This document shows, piece by piece, positions 1-12,490 of a stretch of 64,000 bases of DNA. Every line of letters starts with the position of its first letter. Position 1 is the first letter of the stretch. The translations under genes were made by a program, and so were the position numbers. The notes beneath the pieces were generated by a model. The model was not told the DNA's origin. It made no database searches and saw only the letters and a list, made by a program, of their open reading frames with translations. The stretch comes from Anoplopoma fimbria (taxonomy: Eukaryota > Chordata > Actinopteri > Perciformes > Anoplopomatidae): NCBI RefSeq assembly GCF_027596085.1, contig NC_072471.1:13384310-13448309 (forward strand), read 5' to 3'.

Positions 1-114
1 TTATATGAAAGTGCATTATATTACAATGTTTTCATACAACCATTTATGCATTTTAACAGAATTACTCCACCTGTATATCCATTGCTTTTAGCTAAATATA
101 TATATACAAACAGT

Positions 115-360
115 TTATCCATTACGTATATAACATATGTCAGAAAAAAAATGCCATACAATGCCATACAATTGTCAATTAAATGTTATTAAAAAAAAGT
201 CATGGAAAATAGTATGTCATAAAACATGCAGTAAAAAAAAATAAAATAGCTTACGGCATAAAAATATCATAAAATGCTTGTGTAAAAAAATTGTGTAGTT
301 TGTAATTAAAAAAGGCCTGAAAAAATGTCATCATATCATCATAGTACAAGATCATAGTTT
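115..360 (-). repeat. Decayed satellite relic, inverted relative to the main array
   Basis: This AT-rich stretch contains words that are reverse complements of the decayed edge units of the large array further right. Examples are AGTATGTCATAAAA near 210 (compare TTTTATGACATACT at the array edges), ATGCCATACAATGCCATACA near 150-170, and GGCATAAAAATATCATAAAA near 255. A-runs replace the T-runs of the main array, as expected for the opposite strand. The match is short and degenerate, so chance similarity in AT-rich DNA cannot be excluded. No gene is visible here. Confidence 0.4.
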
Positions 361-3316
361 CTCTAAATGCGTTACAAATGCATTCATAAATAAACATAAG
401 CTGTTAAAAATGATTACATCAGGCCTCATTATAATAAAGGTTTGTGTTTGCAAATAACCTCAATAAAGCACACTACTAGGATTATGTTTATGCCATTAAT
501 TGTGTAACAATAAAAAAAGCAGATACATAACCTTTCCTTGGTCTTAACAGTTATACATGGAGCATTTACCTCTCCCAGACGCTCTCAGGGCTGCTCAGCA
601 GAACCAGTGCAGCATTAATGAGCAGCGATAATGACTAAAGGCAGTTAGTTAGAGGTAAATGGAGCTTGAACACCCAGCTGACAATGAACCATCTACCACA
701 GAGAGGTTGATCAGGGGGAGTAAAGGCAGAGCTCAGGCCTGGAGCTCTGGAGCTTAACCTGAGACTTCACGTGTCAAACTCCACACAGCAGTGAGGTGCT
801 CAATGAAACAAAGGGTTAGGGACAGCACTACTGCTGGATATATACACTAATAATGGTATGAGTTGGTTGGCTTGATTTGAAATGTTCTTGAAATTAAACC
901 ACCAAATTATAGAATATTAATTTCAGGTATGATAACGTGAATCTAGATAAATATCATAATGATCTGCGTTTGAAGGACACGTGATGTTCTCGCAGTAGAT
1001 CAGGCATCTGAAGACAAATTGTCTTTTTAAAAGGGGACTTTTTATTCTCAGAATTAGTTGTCGCACAACACAAAACTTTGTTAAGTTATTATCATTTTGT
1101 CAACGGTTTATATTTAGTTTGATGCATCAAACTATAACTTGAACATACAGGTTGTAAAGGTTATAAAATCATTCTTTAACTTGATTTTCTCGAAAACCCT
1201 ATTTAAAAATGTGTCTCTCGGAACTTGATAGAATACATTTAAGGTGCCTGTTATTTTGACCAAAAGATCATTTTACTGCATGTCTCAAAATCTTAAAACT
1301 ACCAGATTAAGTATAGAACCTCCTAATTTTAGGGTCAGGAAATTGTGCGTGTTTTTTTTTTAACTCGTTCCGCCGATAGCGGCTAGCGTTGTCTGTCTGC
1401 TGTTTGATGTTGTGCCATACAGCAGGTTTATCAGAGCATTTAGGCTGAAAGCAGCTGCTTTTTGTGGATGGGAACTGCTGAGAGTAAACCAGGACAGTAA
1501 AGTTGTTGGTTGTAAAAACCAAAACAAAGCAATAAACTGAAAAGAGTTAGAACACTCAGTAGAGCTGAGGACTGCAGAGTTGGGTGATGATTATCTGTGG
1601 GATTGTCTCTACCGTTGACCCCTTTCACATACTTGCAGTTATTTGGTAGTAAAAAATATTGATTACAGCAGCTTTAAACCATTAAATGGTTCTGTTAATT
1701 AGCATTCATTCTCAATCACAGTGTAAAACCAACAATAAAAACACAGGTGAAACCTCCATTAAATGCCATTAAAGGAAAAGAAATGACAGATAAGCCCCGT
1801 CTTAAAACCACATGACACTGATTTAGTCATTTGTTCTTATGTAGCCAGTGTGTCACCCACTGAGGTAATGTTTTGTCTCTCATTGCCCTAACCTTGACAG
1901 ATTATTGGCCGCGCTGAGAAAACCCTGAACCGTTTTATAGGTTGAAAATATTGGCAGGGGAAGGCATCCTTGTGAGGTAAGCAGCTGTGCTAGCCATATT
2001 GTGTATCGATCCACCTTGTGCTGTGATAGCTGCACTTAATTAGATTTATATTGTAAACAAAGACTCACAGTATGAAATTTGAATTAGCAGATAAATGCTA
2101 TCCATCAAAGCAAATAATAATATTGTGTGCAGCGTGATGCAGTATTGGTATTTCTGAGATTTATCTGGGCTGTAAACAGGGAGAATCTTTTCCCCTCAGG
2201 GTTTACTGCAGGCTTTAGAGCTGCATGCAGTCTGTGTGCTCTCTGCTGGCGGTGCTCTTTGACGGACACATTGACCGACAAATAAACAGAAACAGGCTGG
2301 ATTTGCAAACACACAGGCGTGCTCTCCCATCTTTCCTTAGAAAATAAAAATATGCAGATACATGAGGCTTTGAAGCTTAAAAAAAAGAGGAGGAACAAAC
2401 CCATCTACGGCAGCAATCTATTCACTCCATAATAATTTCAAAAATCTGAATCCCCAATTGTGTTCTCATACTCTCCAGGTGTCCTTTTTGACTGTACCTG
2501 CTTATAGCCATGGCTCCAGGATACTCCACAATGTCCTGCCCTAATCAAATCAAAACGTGTAGAGGCATGACTCCAAACGCTGTCAGAAAAACCTCAAGGA
2601 TATAGAACAGATTATTGAAATTCAATCTGATGTAATTAAACACTCCTCTCCCCGCTCCCCCAGCAACAATCAGTCTCCTACGGAGAGAAAAAAAACAACC
2701 CTTGGTTACTTTGAGGTCAGATTTTTCCTCTGTACATAGAGTTTCAGAGGGTATGCATCCAGGGAAATGGCTGTGAGCTCTCAGAGTAAAAGTCAAGTGA
2801 GGGTGAGCATAATGGTTCAGAAGCCGGGGTTAAGACCTCTGCTTCTCTGTGTTTATAATGGAATGAAAAGACTTTGTTTCCTGCATGAAGTCAGAGGGGA
2901 TTCAGATGGTTTTCTGCTTCTTGTTTGTGGAGTTTAACATGTATTCCAACTGGTGTAATGTAGGATATAACACAAACCTTTGGCAAATACTTGCATATAC
3001 CTGCAAGTGTAGTCTTTTCTCTGTATATATCTGCTGTGTATACTTACTTCTGAAGAACCACTGATGTGTATATCTGCTCCAACATCGCTTGATAATAGAG
3101 ATATTGTGCACAAAGTGGTTTTGTCCTCAGTGTTACAGTTGAATTTGCATGTTCCCTCTCTCTGACCTGCCAGACATCAAAAAGTAGCGTGACACATGGA
3201 AGTTTTATTCATTGTGCATCTGCGTCGCCAATTGTACTCAAAAGTGATGTAACCGTCATAGCCCCAACACTGTTTGTAATGTTGGTTAACCCCACTCAGA
3301 CCCTGTGTCCTCTGCA
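361..3316. other. Non-coding flank, no gene recognised
   Basis: The sequence is AT-rich and apparently single-copy. Only short open frames (under 100 codons) occur, on both strands, with no recognisable domain and no convincing splice-bounded exon. A somewhat less AT-rich patch near 560-790 is the only local change in composition; it has no open frame worth reporting. I could not assign any element to this stretch. Confidence 0.6.
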
Positions 3317-3470
3317 TTGGTGGAATGTAATTAAGTATATTTACTCAAATACTTCTACTCCACTATAGTTCAGAGAGAAATATTGTACTTTTAACTGCAC
3401 TACAAATATTTGACATTTGAGATACTAATTACTTTACAAATTGAATGTTTTCATAAGAACATATGAAGAA
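3317..3470 (+). repeat. 5' part of a teleost interspersed repeat ('TGGTGGAATGTAA' family)
   Basis: The segment begins TTGGTGGAATGTAATTAAG and continues with words such as TACTTCTACTCCACTA and AATATTGTACTTTTAACTGC. From memory this is a very common interspersed repeat of ray-finned fish, usually beginning TGGTGGAATGTAACTAAGTA. Only the 5' part is here; a matching 3' part is found near 4222-4360. I do not assign it to a transposon superfamily. Confidence 0.65.
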
Positions 3471-3529
3471 CTAATTAAATATGCCATTGTGTTGTAAATG
3501 CAACCACGTAACAGTTTAATAATAAAAGT

Positions 3530-3602
3530 AATAATAACTTTATTTATAGAGAGCTTTTTACACAAGATATGTAGCTCAAAGTGCTTTGCAAAAAATGCAA
3601 AT
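3530..3602 (+). repeat. Short fragment of a teleost repeat (TTTATTTATAGAG type)
   Basis: The segment contains AATAACTTTATTTATAGAG followed by CTCAAAGTGCTTTGCAAA. This matches the pattern of common fish repeats that read 'TTTATTTATAGAGC ... AAAGTGCTTTACAA'. It lies between the two halves of the 3317-4360 repeat, so it is either a nested insertion or an adjacent older element. Recognition is from memory of the motif, not from a search. Confidence 0.45.
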
Positions 3603-3686
3603 ACAGAGCCTGCATTTTCTATAGCTTTTGGTGGATATTCCAAAATGTTGGGGTATAGTTATAAAAAGCTGTGCTGAGTGTATATA

Positions 3687-3750
3687 GCCCTGCGACAGAC
3701 TATGTCCAGGGTGTACCCTATCGCCCATTGACAGCTGAGATCCTCCAGCA
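3687..3750 (-). repeat. Fragment of a teleost repeat ('TCCAGGGTGTACCCT' family)
   Basis: AGCCCTGCGACAGACT, GTCCAGGGTGTACCCTATCG and CCATTGACAGCTGAGAT are hallmark words of a common fish repeat. Its opposite strand reads 'GGGCTGGAGCC.ATCCCAGCTG'. A copy in the other orientation is present at 45670-45728. The piece here is only about 65 bp. Confidence 0.6.
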
Positions 3751-4221
3751 CATCTTTGGATAGAGCACAGTCATGGCTAGAAGTAAAGAGAACTCAAACA
3801 TATGTGTTATGCAGTAAAGTTACAATGCCATCTTTCATAAAAAAAAAAGTAAAAAATGCAAGTTTAAGTTCAACAGTCATGGAATATGAGTGATCATTTA
3901 TGTGTATATTCAAGTTTATACAAGTACGGCTAAAATGATTAGTGAATTGATCAATTGCCTTTGCTTTGAATGAAGAAGTCACTTTGTGAATGTGACGGCA
4001 TTTCTCACTTTTTTCTGAATATCTACAAACTAAACAATCACTCGATTTAGGAAAAAATAATTGACTTGATCCATAATGAAAATAATTATTTGATGCAGTC
4101 CTTTACAAAATAGTTACAATAACTTCCAACAAATGCTGTTCTTGCATAAATGCATTGGTAAAATGAATCCAATGAAATAATAGTATAACAGTCACTGGGG
4201 CCGTTTCTCTGCATGCGTTTC

Positions 4222-4360
4222 AATTTAATACTTTAAAGTACATTTTCCTGAATATGTTCACATACTTTGACTTAGTAAGACTTTAAATACAGGCCTTTTT
4301 CTTTAAATGGAGTATTTTACACTGTGGCATAAGTGCTTTTATTTTATCCACCATCAGTTT
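4222..4360 (+). repeat. 3' part of the interrupted teleost repeat begun at 3317
   Basis: Words such as TTTAAAGTACATTTTCCTGA, TGACTTAGTAAGAC and GAGTATTTTACACTGTGGCA match the 3' half of the repeat whose 5' half lies at 3317-3470. The two halves are about 750 bp apart in the same orientation. The intervening DNA holds at least two other repeat fragments, so later insertions may have split one ancestral copy. A second copy of this family is at 38345-38885. Confidence 0.55.
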
Positions 4361-4560
4361 ACTATACTAACTAAGATGACTTATGTCTGTTCATGCAGAC
4401 CTGGAGAGCTCATTGAGACATTTGTGTGGCATTTGGCTGATACAAAGAAACTTGCCTTGATTTACTGCACTTTGAATTACATATTTTCTTGATACTTTGT
4501 AGAGAAAGATTCTCACGTTTTATGGATTTTCCCTAACATATTTTATGTGCATGAATACTC

Positions 4561-4675
4561 TTTTTGTCCAGGTTTCTTTTTGGAGTGTGCTGGGATTAAC
4601 TGAAGTCGCCCTTGACCAACATCAGGATGAGCCGTTCAACACTTTACTGTGCTGTCTGGTAAGGCGCATTTAGAG
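4561..4675 (+). repeat. Left copy of a diverged direct duplication that brackets the satellite
   Basis: This ~115-bp segment is clearly related to 35361-35480. Shared landmarks in the same order are TTGTCCAGGT, GGGATT, GAGC.GTTCAAC and GTAAGGC.CATTT. Both copies are preceded by ATGTGCATG and, further upstream, by ATGCAGACCTG. The decayed satellite begins immediately downstream. The block from 4572 to 4658 has AG before it and GTAAGG after it in both copies. It could be an old exon, but the two copies differ in length by one base, which argues against a conserved reading frame. The identity is unknown. Confidence 0.6.
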
Positions 4676-4679
4676 TTTT

Positions 4680-6640
4680 TGATTTTTATGATACACTATG
4701 CAATTACTTTTTATTGATGTATAATACTATGAGTTGTTACTGTATTCTGAACTGTAACTTTTTTATGATTTGTTTATGAAATACATTACTATGACTTATT
4801 TATGATTTTTTTATGACATACTAAACCTTTTGACATACAAGTCTGTGATTCTTTTATGGCATGCTACATTAGGACGTTTCATGGCATGCCATGCTATGAC
4901 TTTTTTATTGCTTACTCTACCATGACTTTTTAGAACAGGCTACTTTACTATACCATGATGTTTTTATGGCACCTCCAGCGATTTTCCCTCTGGCCTCTCG
5001 TTTGAAGAGAGCTGTCTCTCTCTGTGTGTTTCAGGTCTGCCACGCCCCTCTTCTCAGTGCCTGGTTTACCTGCACCTGAATGTCGGATCCCCCACACCTG
5101 AATCGCGTCGACAATCAGTGAAGCTGCATATCAACTTCATTGTTGCACCAGGCAACTTGTTAGCAACGTAAATCACAGCACGTATCTTGTCGGTTAATGA
5201 TAAATGATTGGTCCTTGTGTTCCCCCAGACATCATGTTAGGGTTGTAATGATATATGTTTTTTATGTCATTTTTTTAGGCCATTTGAATTACATATTATA
5301 CTACAGCTATTATAAATCATACCTTTAAGGATTTTTTCCTGACATATTACACCTTGCCTTTTTAATGACAATTGTATGGCGGCTGTGGCGTAGTGGAGAG
5401 CAAGGTAGTTCTCCAATCAGAGGGTCGGTGGTTCGATACCCGGCTTCGGCAGTCGATGTGTCCTTGGGCAAGACACTTAACCCCAAGTTGCTCCCGAAGG
5501 CTTGCCATCGGTGTGGACTGGATGTTGCATGAATGTTAGTTAGAGTCTGATGGTGGCACCTTGCATGGTAGCCTGTCATCAGTGTGTGAATGGGTGAATG
5601 ATATGTAATATACTACTGATTGTAAGTCGCTTTGGATAAAAGCGTCTGCTAAATGACTGTAATGTAATGTAATGTAATATGACACATTTTAACACAAGTT
5701 TTTTATGTCCTACTATACAATGACTTTCTATGAAGTACTATACCACAATTGTATGGCATATATTCAGTTTTATCTGTAATTACATTCTTTACTATATATT
5801 TTATACACATACCTGCACTGCTTATGTTCTTATATATATTTATTTTATGTTTTATCTGTATATAGTCTGTGCATTACTCTGCACTAATGCTTTTTGAACT
5901 TCTGTTAAGATGCTAAACAGCTTTTTGTTTTCCAAGGACCTGTACTCCGTCAACCTAATTATGTCACATTTTTCATGGCATTTTAAACTATGAAATATTT
6001 TATGACATACTGTACTATGACTTCTATATGGCTTAAAATAGTATGACTTTATTAAGACATACTATACTTTGACATCTAAATGCCATACTATACTATGCTA
6101 TTTTTATGACATACTATATAATGATTTTTTTACGACACACTGTACTATGATTTTCAGCATACTATATGGGCACTTTTATGACTTTTTTCAACATACTATC
6201 TTATCACTATTCAACATAGTTAACAATTACTTTTTTATGGGGTATTTTTGGCTTACTAAAATAGTTTTTTCAACATACTATACAATTACTTTTTTTAAAC
6301 TCATATAGACACACGATACTATGACTATATGGCCTTTTTCAACACTATACTAAGACTTTGTAAACATACTATACTGCGACTTTTTATAACTTTTTCAACA
6401 TACTATACTGTTCATTTTTCGATTTACCAGGACATCTTTATGTCAGACACGCTTAGTATCACATTTCTGCATCACATTATGATACATGGCAACTGCTTGT
6501 TCGGGAAAGAACTGCAGAGGTTGGTAAAAACTGTGAGGCACTACAGGACCTTTTTTCTTATTTTATTGCACATGCTATATTTTGACTTTGACTTTCTTTC
6601 TCCATAATATGACTTTTTCTTTTACTTTTTTTGACATACT
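4680..6640 (+). repeat. Decayed left edge of the satellite array
   Basis: Loose copies of 'TTTTATGACATACTATACTATGAC' are visible throughout, e.g. around 4800, 4860-4950, 5990-6130 and 6260-6420. They are much more diverged than the core and mostly carry the non-palindromic centre ACTATACTATG or shorter forms. The edge is broken by non-satellite insertions: about 5020-5230 (unassigned, CpG-containing), the SINE at 5377-5679, about 5800-5950 (AT-rich, unassigned) and about 6420-6600 (unassigned). There are no genes; open frames here simply follow the repeat. Confidence 0.8.
5377..5679 (+). mobile_element. tRNA-derived SINE (near full length)
   Basis: The head is tRNA-like. TGGCGTAGTGG (5386-5396) fits a Pol III A box and GGTTCGATACC (5430-5440) fits a B box, at roughly tRNA spacing. 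The body contains GTGTCCTTGGGCAAGACACT and a tail GCTTTGGATAAAAGCGTCTG followed by AAATGACTG and several ATGTA repeats; this tail is typical of abundant teleost SINEs. It is not a functional tRNA gene, because the acceptor and anticodon arms are not maintained and a long non-tRNA body follows. It inserted into the decayed satellite edge, so it is younger than that part of the array. I did not find clear target-site duplications. Confidence 0.85.
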
Positions 6641-7177
6641 AAACTAGGACTTTTTAAATTTTTTCGACATTCTATAGTATGACTTTTTTCACTTTTTTCT
6701 ATGTACTATACTATGACTTTTTTCGACATACTTTCGTGTGACTTTTTTCGACATACTCTAGTTTGACTTTTTTCACTTTTTTTCGACATACTATACTATG
6801 ACTTTTTTCGAAATATATAGTATGACTTTTTCACTCTTTTTCGACATACTATATATTATGACTTTCTTCGACATACTATAGTATGACTTTTTTCTATACA
6901 TATGGATGAGAGACCTTCAATGAGACAGGCCAGGTTGGATGTGAACCTTGGCCACTGAATCAGCATTTGTTCAGGATAAATGTGCTCTACCAGGTGAGCT
7001 AATGTTTCTAGTGACTTACTAGAATTTTAGATTTCCACTTATAGTATTTGCATTACAATATAACTTTTTTCGACATACTATACTATGACTTCTTCACTCT
7101 TTTTCAACATACTATAGTATGACTTTTTTCACTTTTTTCTATGTACTATAGTATGACTTTTTTCGACATACTATACT

Positions 7178-7346
7178 AAATAAATAACCTGATGAAGGTC
7201 TACGTACCGAAACGTTGTTACTAAAAGATATTTATACGCAAGTGAAGAAGAGAGTGTGCAGGAGTTTTTGTTCTATATTGCCTACCTAAGGTATTCTTCT
7301 ACGCACCTGTCGTCCTACTGGAGTGCAAAAGTTTTGCTCTTCTTTT
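7178..7346 (+). repeat. Module B, longest copy, with hammerhead-like core
   Basis: This is the first and least altered copy. It begins AAATAAATAACCTGATGAAG, contains CTGATGA (7189-7195), a possible GGT/ACC stem (7197-7199 with 7206-7208) and GAAAC (7209-7213), then ACTAAAAGATATTTATACGC and AAGTGAAGAAGAGAGTGTGC. Only this copy and the one at 8244-8410 keep an ~80-bp tail including TATATTGCCTACCTAAGG and CACCTGTCGTCCTACTGGAG. Later copies stop at GAGTGTGC. The CTGATGAAGG...GAAACGTT word is widespread in fish repeats, so module B is probably a captured fragment of an interspersed element. The ribozyme interpretation is inference only. Confidence 0.7.
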
Positions 7347-7495
7347 GACATACTATACTATGACTTTTTTCAACATACTATACTATGACTTTTTTCAACG
7401 TAATATAGTATGACTTTTTTCGACATACTATACTATAACATTTTCACTCTTTTTCGACATACTATACTACGACTTTTTCAATACTATATTCTAAA

Positions 7496-7649
7496 GTTGA
7501 TGGCAGCTGGATGAGAGACCTTCAATGAGACAGGCCAGGTTGGATGTGAACCTTGGCCACTGAATCAGCATTTGTTCAGGATAAATGTGCTCTACCAGGT
7601 GAGCTAATGTTTCTAGTGACTTACTAGAATTTTAGATTTCCAATTATAG
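7496..7649 (-). mobile_element. Module A, tRNA-SINE-like segment embedded in the satellite
   Basis: This is an early, intact copy of module A. Read on the minus strand it has TAGCTCACCTGG followed by TAGAGCA, a good A-box match, then about 42 nt, then GGTTCACATCC, a B-box match with two differences from consensus. It is followed by AACCTGGCCTGTCTCATTGA and TCTCTCATCCAGCTGCCATC. This order resembles teleost tRNA-derived repeats in which a GGTTC..ATCC box is followed by a 'GGCC..T..CTGCATGTCAT' body. Seventeen other copies recur across the satellite, so the SINE fragment was amplified as part of the array, not inserted eighteen times. Copy 1 (6902-7044) is 5'-trimmed on the plus strand. Confidence 0.75.
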
Positions 7650-10600
7650 TATTTGCATTACAATATAACTTTTTTCGACATACTATACTATGACTTTTAA
7701 TTTTTTTTTCGACATACTATAGTATGACTTTTTTCACTTTTTTCTATGTACTATAGTATGACTTTTTTCGACATACTATAGTATGACTTTTTTCGACATA
7801 CTATAGTATGACTTTTTTTAACATACTATAGTATAACTTTTTCCGAAACATTTTTTTACTAAAAGATATTTATACTATGTTTTACTCTTTTTTAACATAC
7901 TATACTATGTTTTTTTCGACATACTATAGTATGACTTTTTCACTTTTATTTTAGACATATTATACTATGACTTTTTCACTTTTTCAACATACTATATTGA
8001 GTTTTTTCGACTTTTACATATAGTATGACTTTTTCACTTTTTTTCGACATACTATAGTATGACTTTTTCACTTTTTGACATACTATAGTATGACTTTTTT
8101 CGACATACTATACTATGACTTTTTTCTTTTGACATACTATAGTATGACTTTTTTCACATACTATATATTATGACTTTCTTTGACATACTATAGTATGACT
8201 TTTTTTGACATACTATAGTATGACTTTTTCGACATACTATACTAAATAAATAACCTGATGAAGGTCTACGCCACTGAAAACATTTGTTACTAAAAAAGAC
8301 ATTTATATGCAAGTAGAGTGTGCTTTTTTTTGTTCTATATTGCCTACATTACTAAGGTATTCTTTTACGCACCTGTCGTCCTACTGGAGTGACAAATAGT
8401 TTGCTTTTTTTGACATACTATAGTATGACTTTTTTCGACATACTATAGTATGACTTTTTAACTCTTTTTCAACATACCATAGTATGACTTTTTTTTTACT
8501 ATACATACTATAGTATGACTTTTTTTAACATACTATAGTATGACTTTTTTCACAACATACTATAGTATGACTTTTTTCGACATACTATAGTATGACTTTT
8601 TTCGACATACTATAGTATGACTTTTTTAACATACTATAGTATGACTTTTTTTAACATACTATAGTATGACTTTTTTTAACATACTATAGTATGACTTTTT
8701 TTAACATACTATAGTATGACTTTTTTTAACATACTATAGTATGACTTTTTTTAACATACTATAGTATGACTTTTTTCACTTTTTTTGACAAACTATACTA
8801 TGACTTTTTTACTCTTTTTCGCGATACTATACTATGACTTTTTTCGACATATTATAGTATGACTTCTTTCACTTTTATCGACATATTATACTATGACTTT
8901 TTCACTCTTTCTCAACATACTATATTGATGTTTTTTCGACATACTATAGTATGACTTTTTCACTTTTTTGACATACTATACTATGACTTTTTCACTCTTT
9001 TGACATACCATAGTATGACTTTTTTCGACATACTATATATTATGACTTTTTTGACATACTATAGTATGACTTTTTTCGACATACTATAGTATGACTTTTT
9101 TAACATACTATAGTATGACTTTTTTACATACTATAGTATGACTTTTTTAACATACTATAGTATGACTTTTTTGACATACTATAGTATGACTTTTTTTAAC
9201 ATACTATAGTATGACTTTTTTCGACATACTATAGTATGACTTTTTTTAACATACTATAGTATGACTTTTTTTAACATACTATAGTATGACTTTTTTAACA
9301 TACTATAGTATGACTTTTTTAACATACTATAGTACATTTTTTAACATACTATAGTATGACTTTTTTAACATACTATAGTATGACTTTTTTTAACATACTA
9401 TAGTATGACTTTTTTCGACATACTATAGTATGACTTTTTTTAACATACTATAGTATGACTTTTGTTAACATACTATAGTATGACTTTTTTAACATACTAT
9501 AGTATACATACTATAGTATGACTTTTTTTACTATAGTATGACTTTTTTTGACAAACTATACTATGACTTTTTTACTCTTTTTCGCAATACTATACTATGA
9601 CTTTTTTCAACATACTATACTATGAAATTTTCACTCTTTTTCGCCATAATATACAACGACTTTTTCAATACTATATTCTAAAGTTGATGGCAGCTGGATG
9701 AGAGACCTTCAATGAGACAGGCCAGGTTGGATGTGAACCTTGGCCACTGAATCAGCATTTGTTCAGGATAAATGTGCTCTACCAGGTGAGCTAATGTTTC
9801 TAGTGACTTACTAGAATTTTAGATTTCCAATTATAGTTTTTGCATTACAATATAACTTTTTTCGACATACTATACTATGACTTTTAATTTTTTTCCGACA
9901 TACAATAGTATTTTTCAACATACTATAGTATGACTTTTTTCACTTTTTTCTATGTACTATAGTATGACTTTTTTCGATACTATACTAAATAAATAACCTG
10001 ATGAAGGTCTACGTACCGAAACATTGTTACTAAAAGATATTTATACGCAAGTGAAGAAGACTTTTTTTGACATACTATAGTATGACTTTTTTTAACATAC
10101 TATAGTATGACTTTTTTAACATACTATAGTATGATTCTTTACGACATACTATAGTATGACTTTTTTCGACATACTATAGTATGACTCTTTTTTAACATAC
10201 TATAGTATGACTTTTTTTGACATACTATAGTATGACTTTTTTTTTTAACATACTATAGTATGACTTTTTTCAACATACTATAGTATGACTTTTTTTAACA
10301 TACTATAGTATGACTTTTTTCGACATACTATAGTATGACATTTTTTCGACATACTATAGTATGACTTTTTCAATACTATATTCTAAAGTTGATAAGCTGG
10401 ATGAGAGACCTTCAATGAGACAGGCCAGGTTGGATGTGAACCTTGGCCACTGAATCAGCATTTGTTCAGGATAAATGTGCTCTACCAGGTGAGCTAATGT
10501 TTCTAGTATGACTTACTAGAATTTTAGATTTCCAATTATAGTATTTGCATTACTAAGTATGACTTTTTTCGACATACTATAGTATGACTTTTAATTTTTT

Positions 10601-12490
10601 TTTTCGACATACTATAGTATGACTTTTTTAACATACTATAGTATGACTTTTTTTACATACTATAGTATGACTTTTTTTTTTGACATACTATAGTATGACT
10701 TTTTTCGACATACTATAGTATGACTTTTTTTAACATACTATAGTATGACTTTTTTTGACATACTATAGTATGACTTTTTTCGACATACTCTTTTTTAACA
10801 TACTATAGTATGACTTTTTTAACATACTATAGTATGACTTTTTTAACATACTATTTTTGACATACTATAGTATGACTTTTTTTAACATACTATAGTATAA
10901 CATACTATAGTATGACTTTTTTTCGACATACTATAGTATGACTTTTTTCGACATACTATAGTATGACTTTTTTATGCATTTTTGACATACTATAGTATGA
11001 CTTTTTTCGACATACTATAGTATGATTTTTTTTATGACTTTTTTACTTTATGACATACTATAGTATGACTTTTTTTCCGACATACTATAGTTTTTTTCGA
11101 CATACTATAGTATGACTTTTTTCGACATACTATAGTATGACTTTTTAACATACTATACTATAGTATGACTTTTTTCGACATACTATACTAAATAAATAAC
11201 CTGATGAAGGTCTATGACGAAACTATGTTACTAAAAGATATTTATATACTATAGTATGACTTTTTTCGACATACTATAGTATGACTTTTTTAACATACTA
11301 TAGTATGACTTTTTTAACATACTATAGTATGACTTTTTTTTGACATACTATAGTATGACTTTTTTAACATACTATAGTATGACTTTTTTAACATACTATA
11401 GTATGACTTTTTTCGACATACTATAGTATGACTTTTTTTAACATACTATAGTATGACTTTTTTCGACATACTATAGTATGACTTTTTTAACATACTATAG
11501 TATGACTTTTTTTTTCGACATACTATAGTATGACTTTTTTAACATACTATAGTATGACTTTTTTAACATACTATAGTATGACTTTTTTTAACATACTATA
11601 GTATGACATACTATTTTTTAACATACTATAGTATGACTTTTTTTTAACATACTATAGTATGACTTTTTTCGACATACTATAGTATGACTTTTTTTTTTAC
11701 TATAGTATGACTTTTTTGACATACTATAGTATGACTTTTTTAACATACTATAGTATTTTTTAACATACTATAGTATGACTTTTTTAACATACTATAGTAT
11801 GATGACTTTGACTTTTTTCGACATACTATAGTATGACTTTTTAACATACTATAGTATGACTTTTTTACTATAGTATGATTTTTAACATACTATAGTATGT
11901 TTTTTTAACATACTATAGTATGACTTTTTTTACTATACTATAGTATGATTTTTTTTAACATACTATAGTATGACTTTTTTAACATACTATAGTATGACTT
12001 TTTTTCGACATACTATAGTATGACTTTTTTTAACATACTATAGTATGACTTTTTTAACATACTATAGTATGACTTTTTTAACATACTATAGTATGACTTT
12101 TTTTAACATACTATAGTATGACTTTTTTTAACATACTATAGTATGACTTTTTTTAACATACTATAGTATGACTTTTTTTAACATACATACTATACTATGA
12201 CTTTTTTTAACATTTTTTAACATACTATAGTATGACTTTTTACATACTATAGTATGACATACTTTTTTTAACATACTATAGTATGACTTTTTTAACATAC
12301 TATAGTATGACTTTTTTTAACATACTATAGTATGACTTTTTTTAACATACTATAGTATGACTTTTTTTAACATACTATAGTATGACTTTTTTAACATACT
12401 ATAGTATGACTTTTTTTTAACATACTATAGTATGACTTTTTTAACATACTATAGTATGACTTTTTTCGACATACTATAGTATGACTTTTT

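Noticed and set aside
4572..4658. Coding exon duplicated at 35373-35458
   Set aside because: The two copies differ by one base in length and the peptides do not align convincingly, so a conserved reading frame is not supported; kept only as a repeat.
5377..5450. A tRNA gene suggested by the A and B boxes
   Set aside because: No intact cloverleaf with an acceptor stem, and a typical SINE body and tail follow directly; it is a SINE head.
6069..6607. Open frames of 79 and 92 codons in the left satellite edge
   Set aside because: They follow decayed repeat units (recurring Phe/Tyr/Thr/Ile words) and have no domain or splice context.
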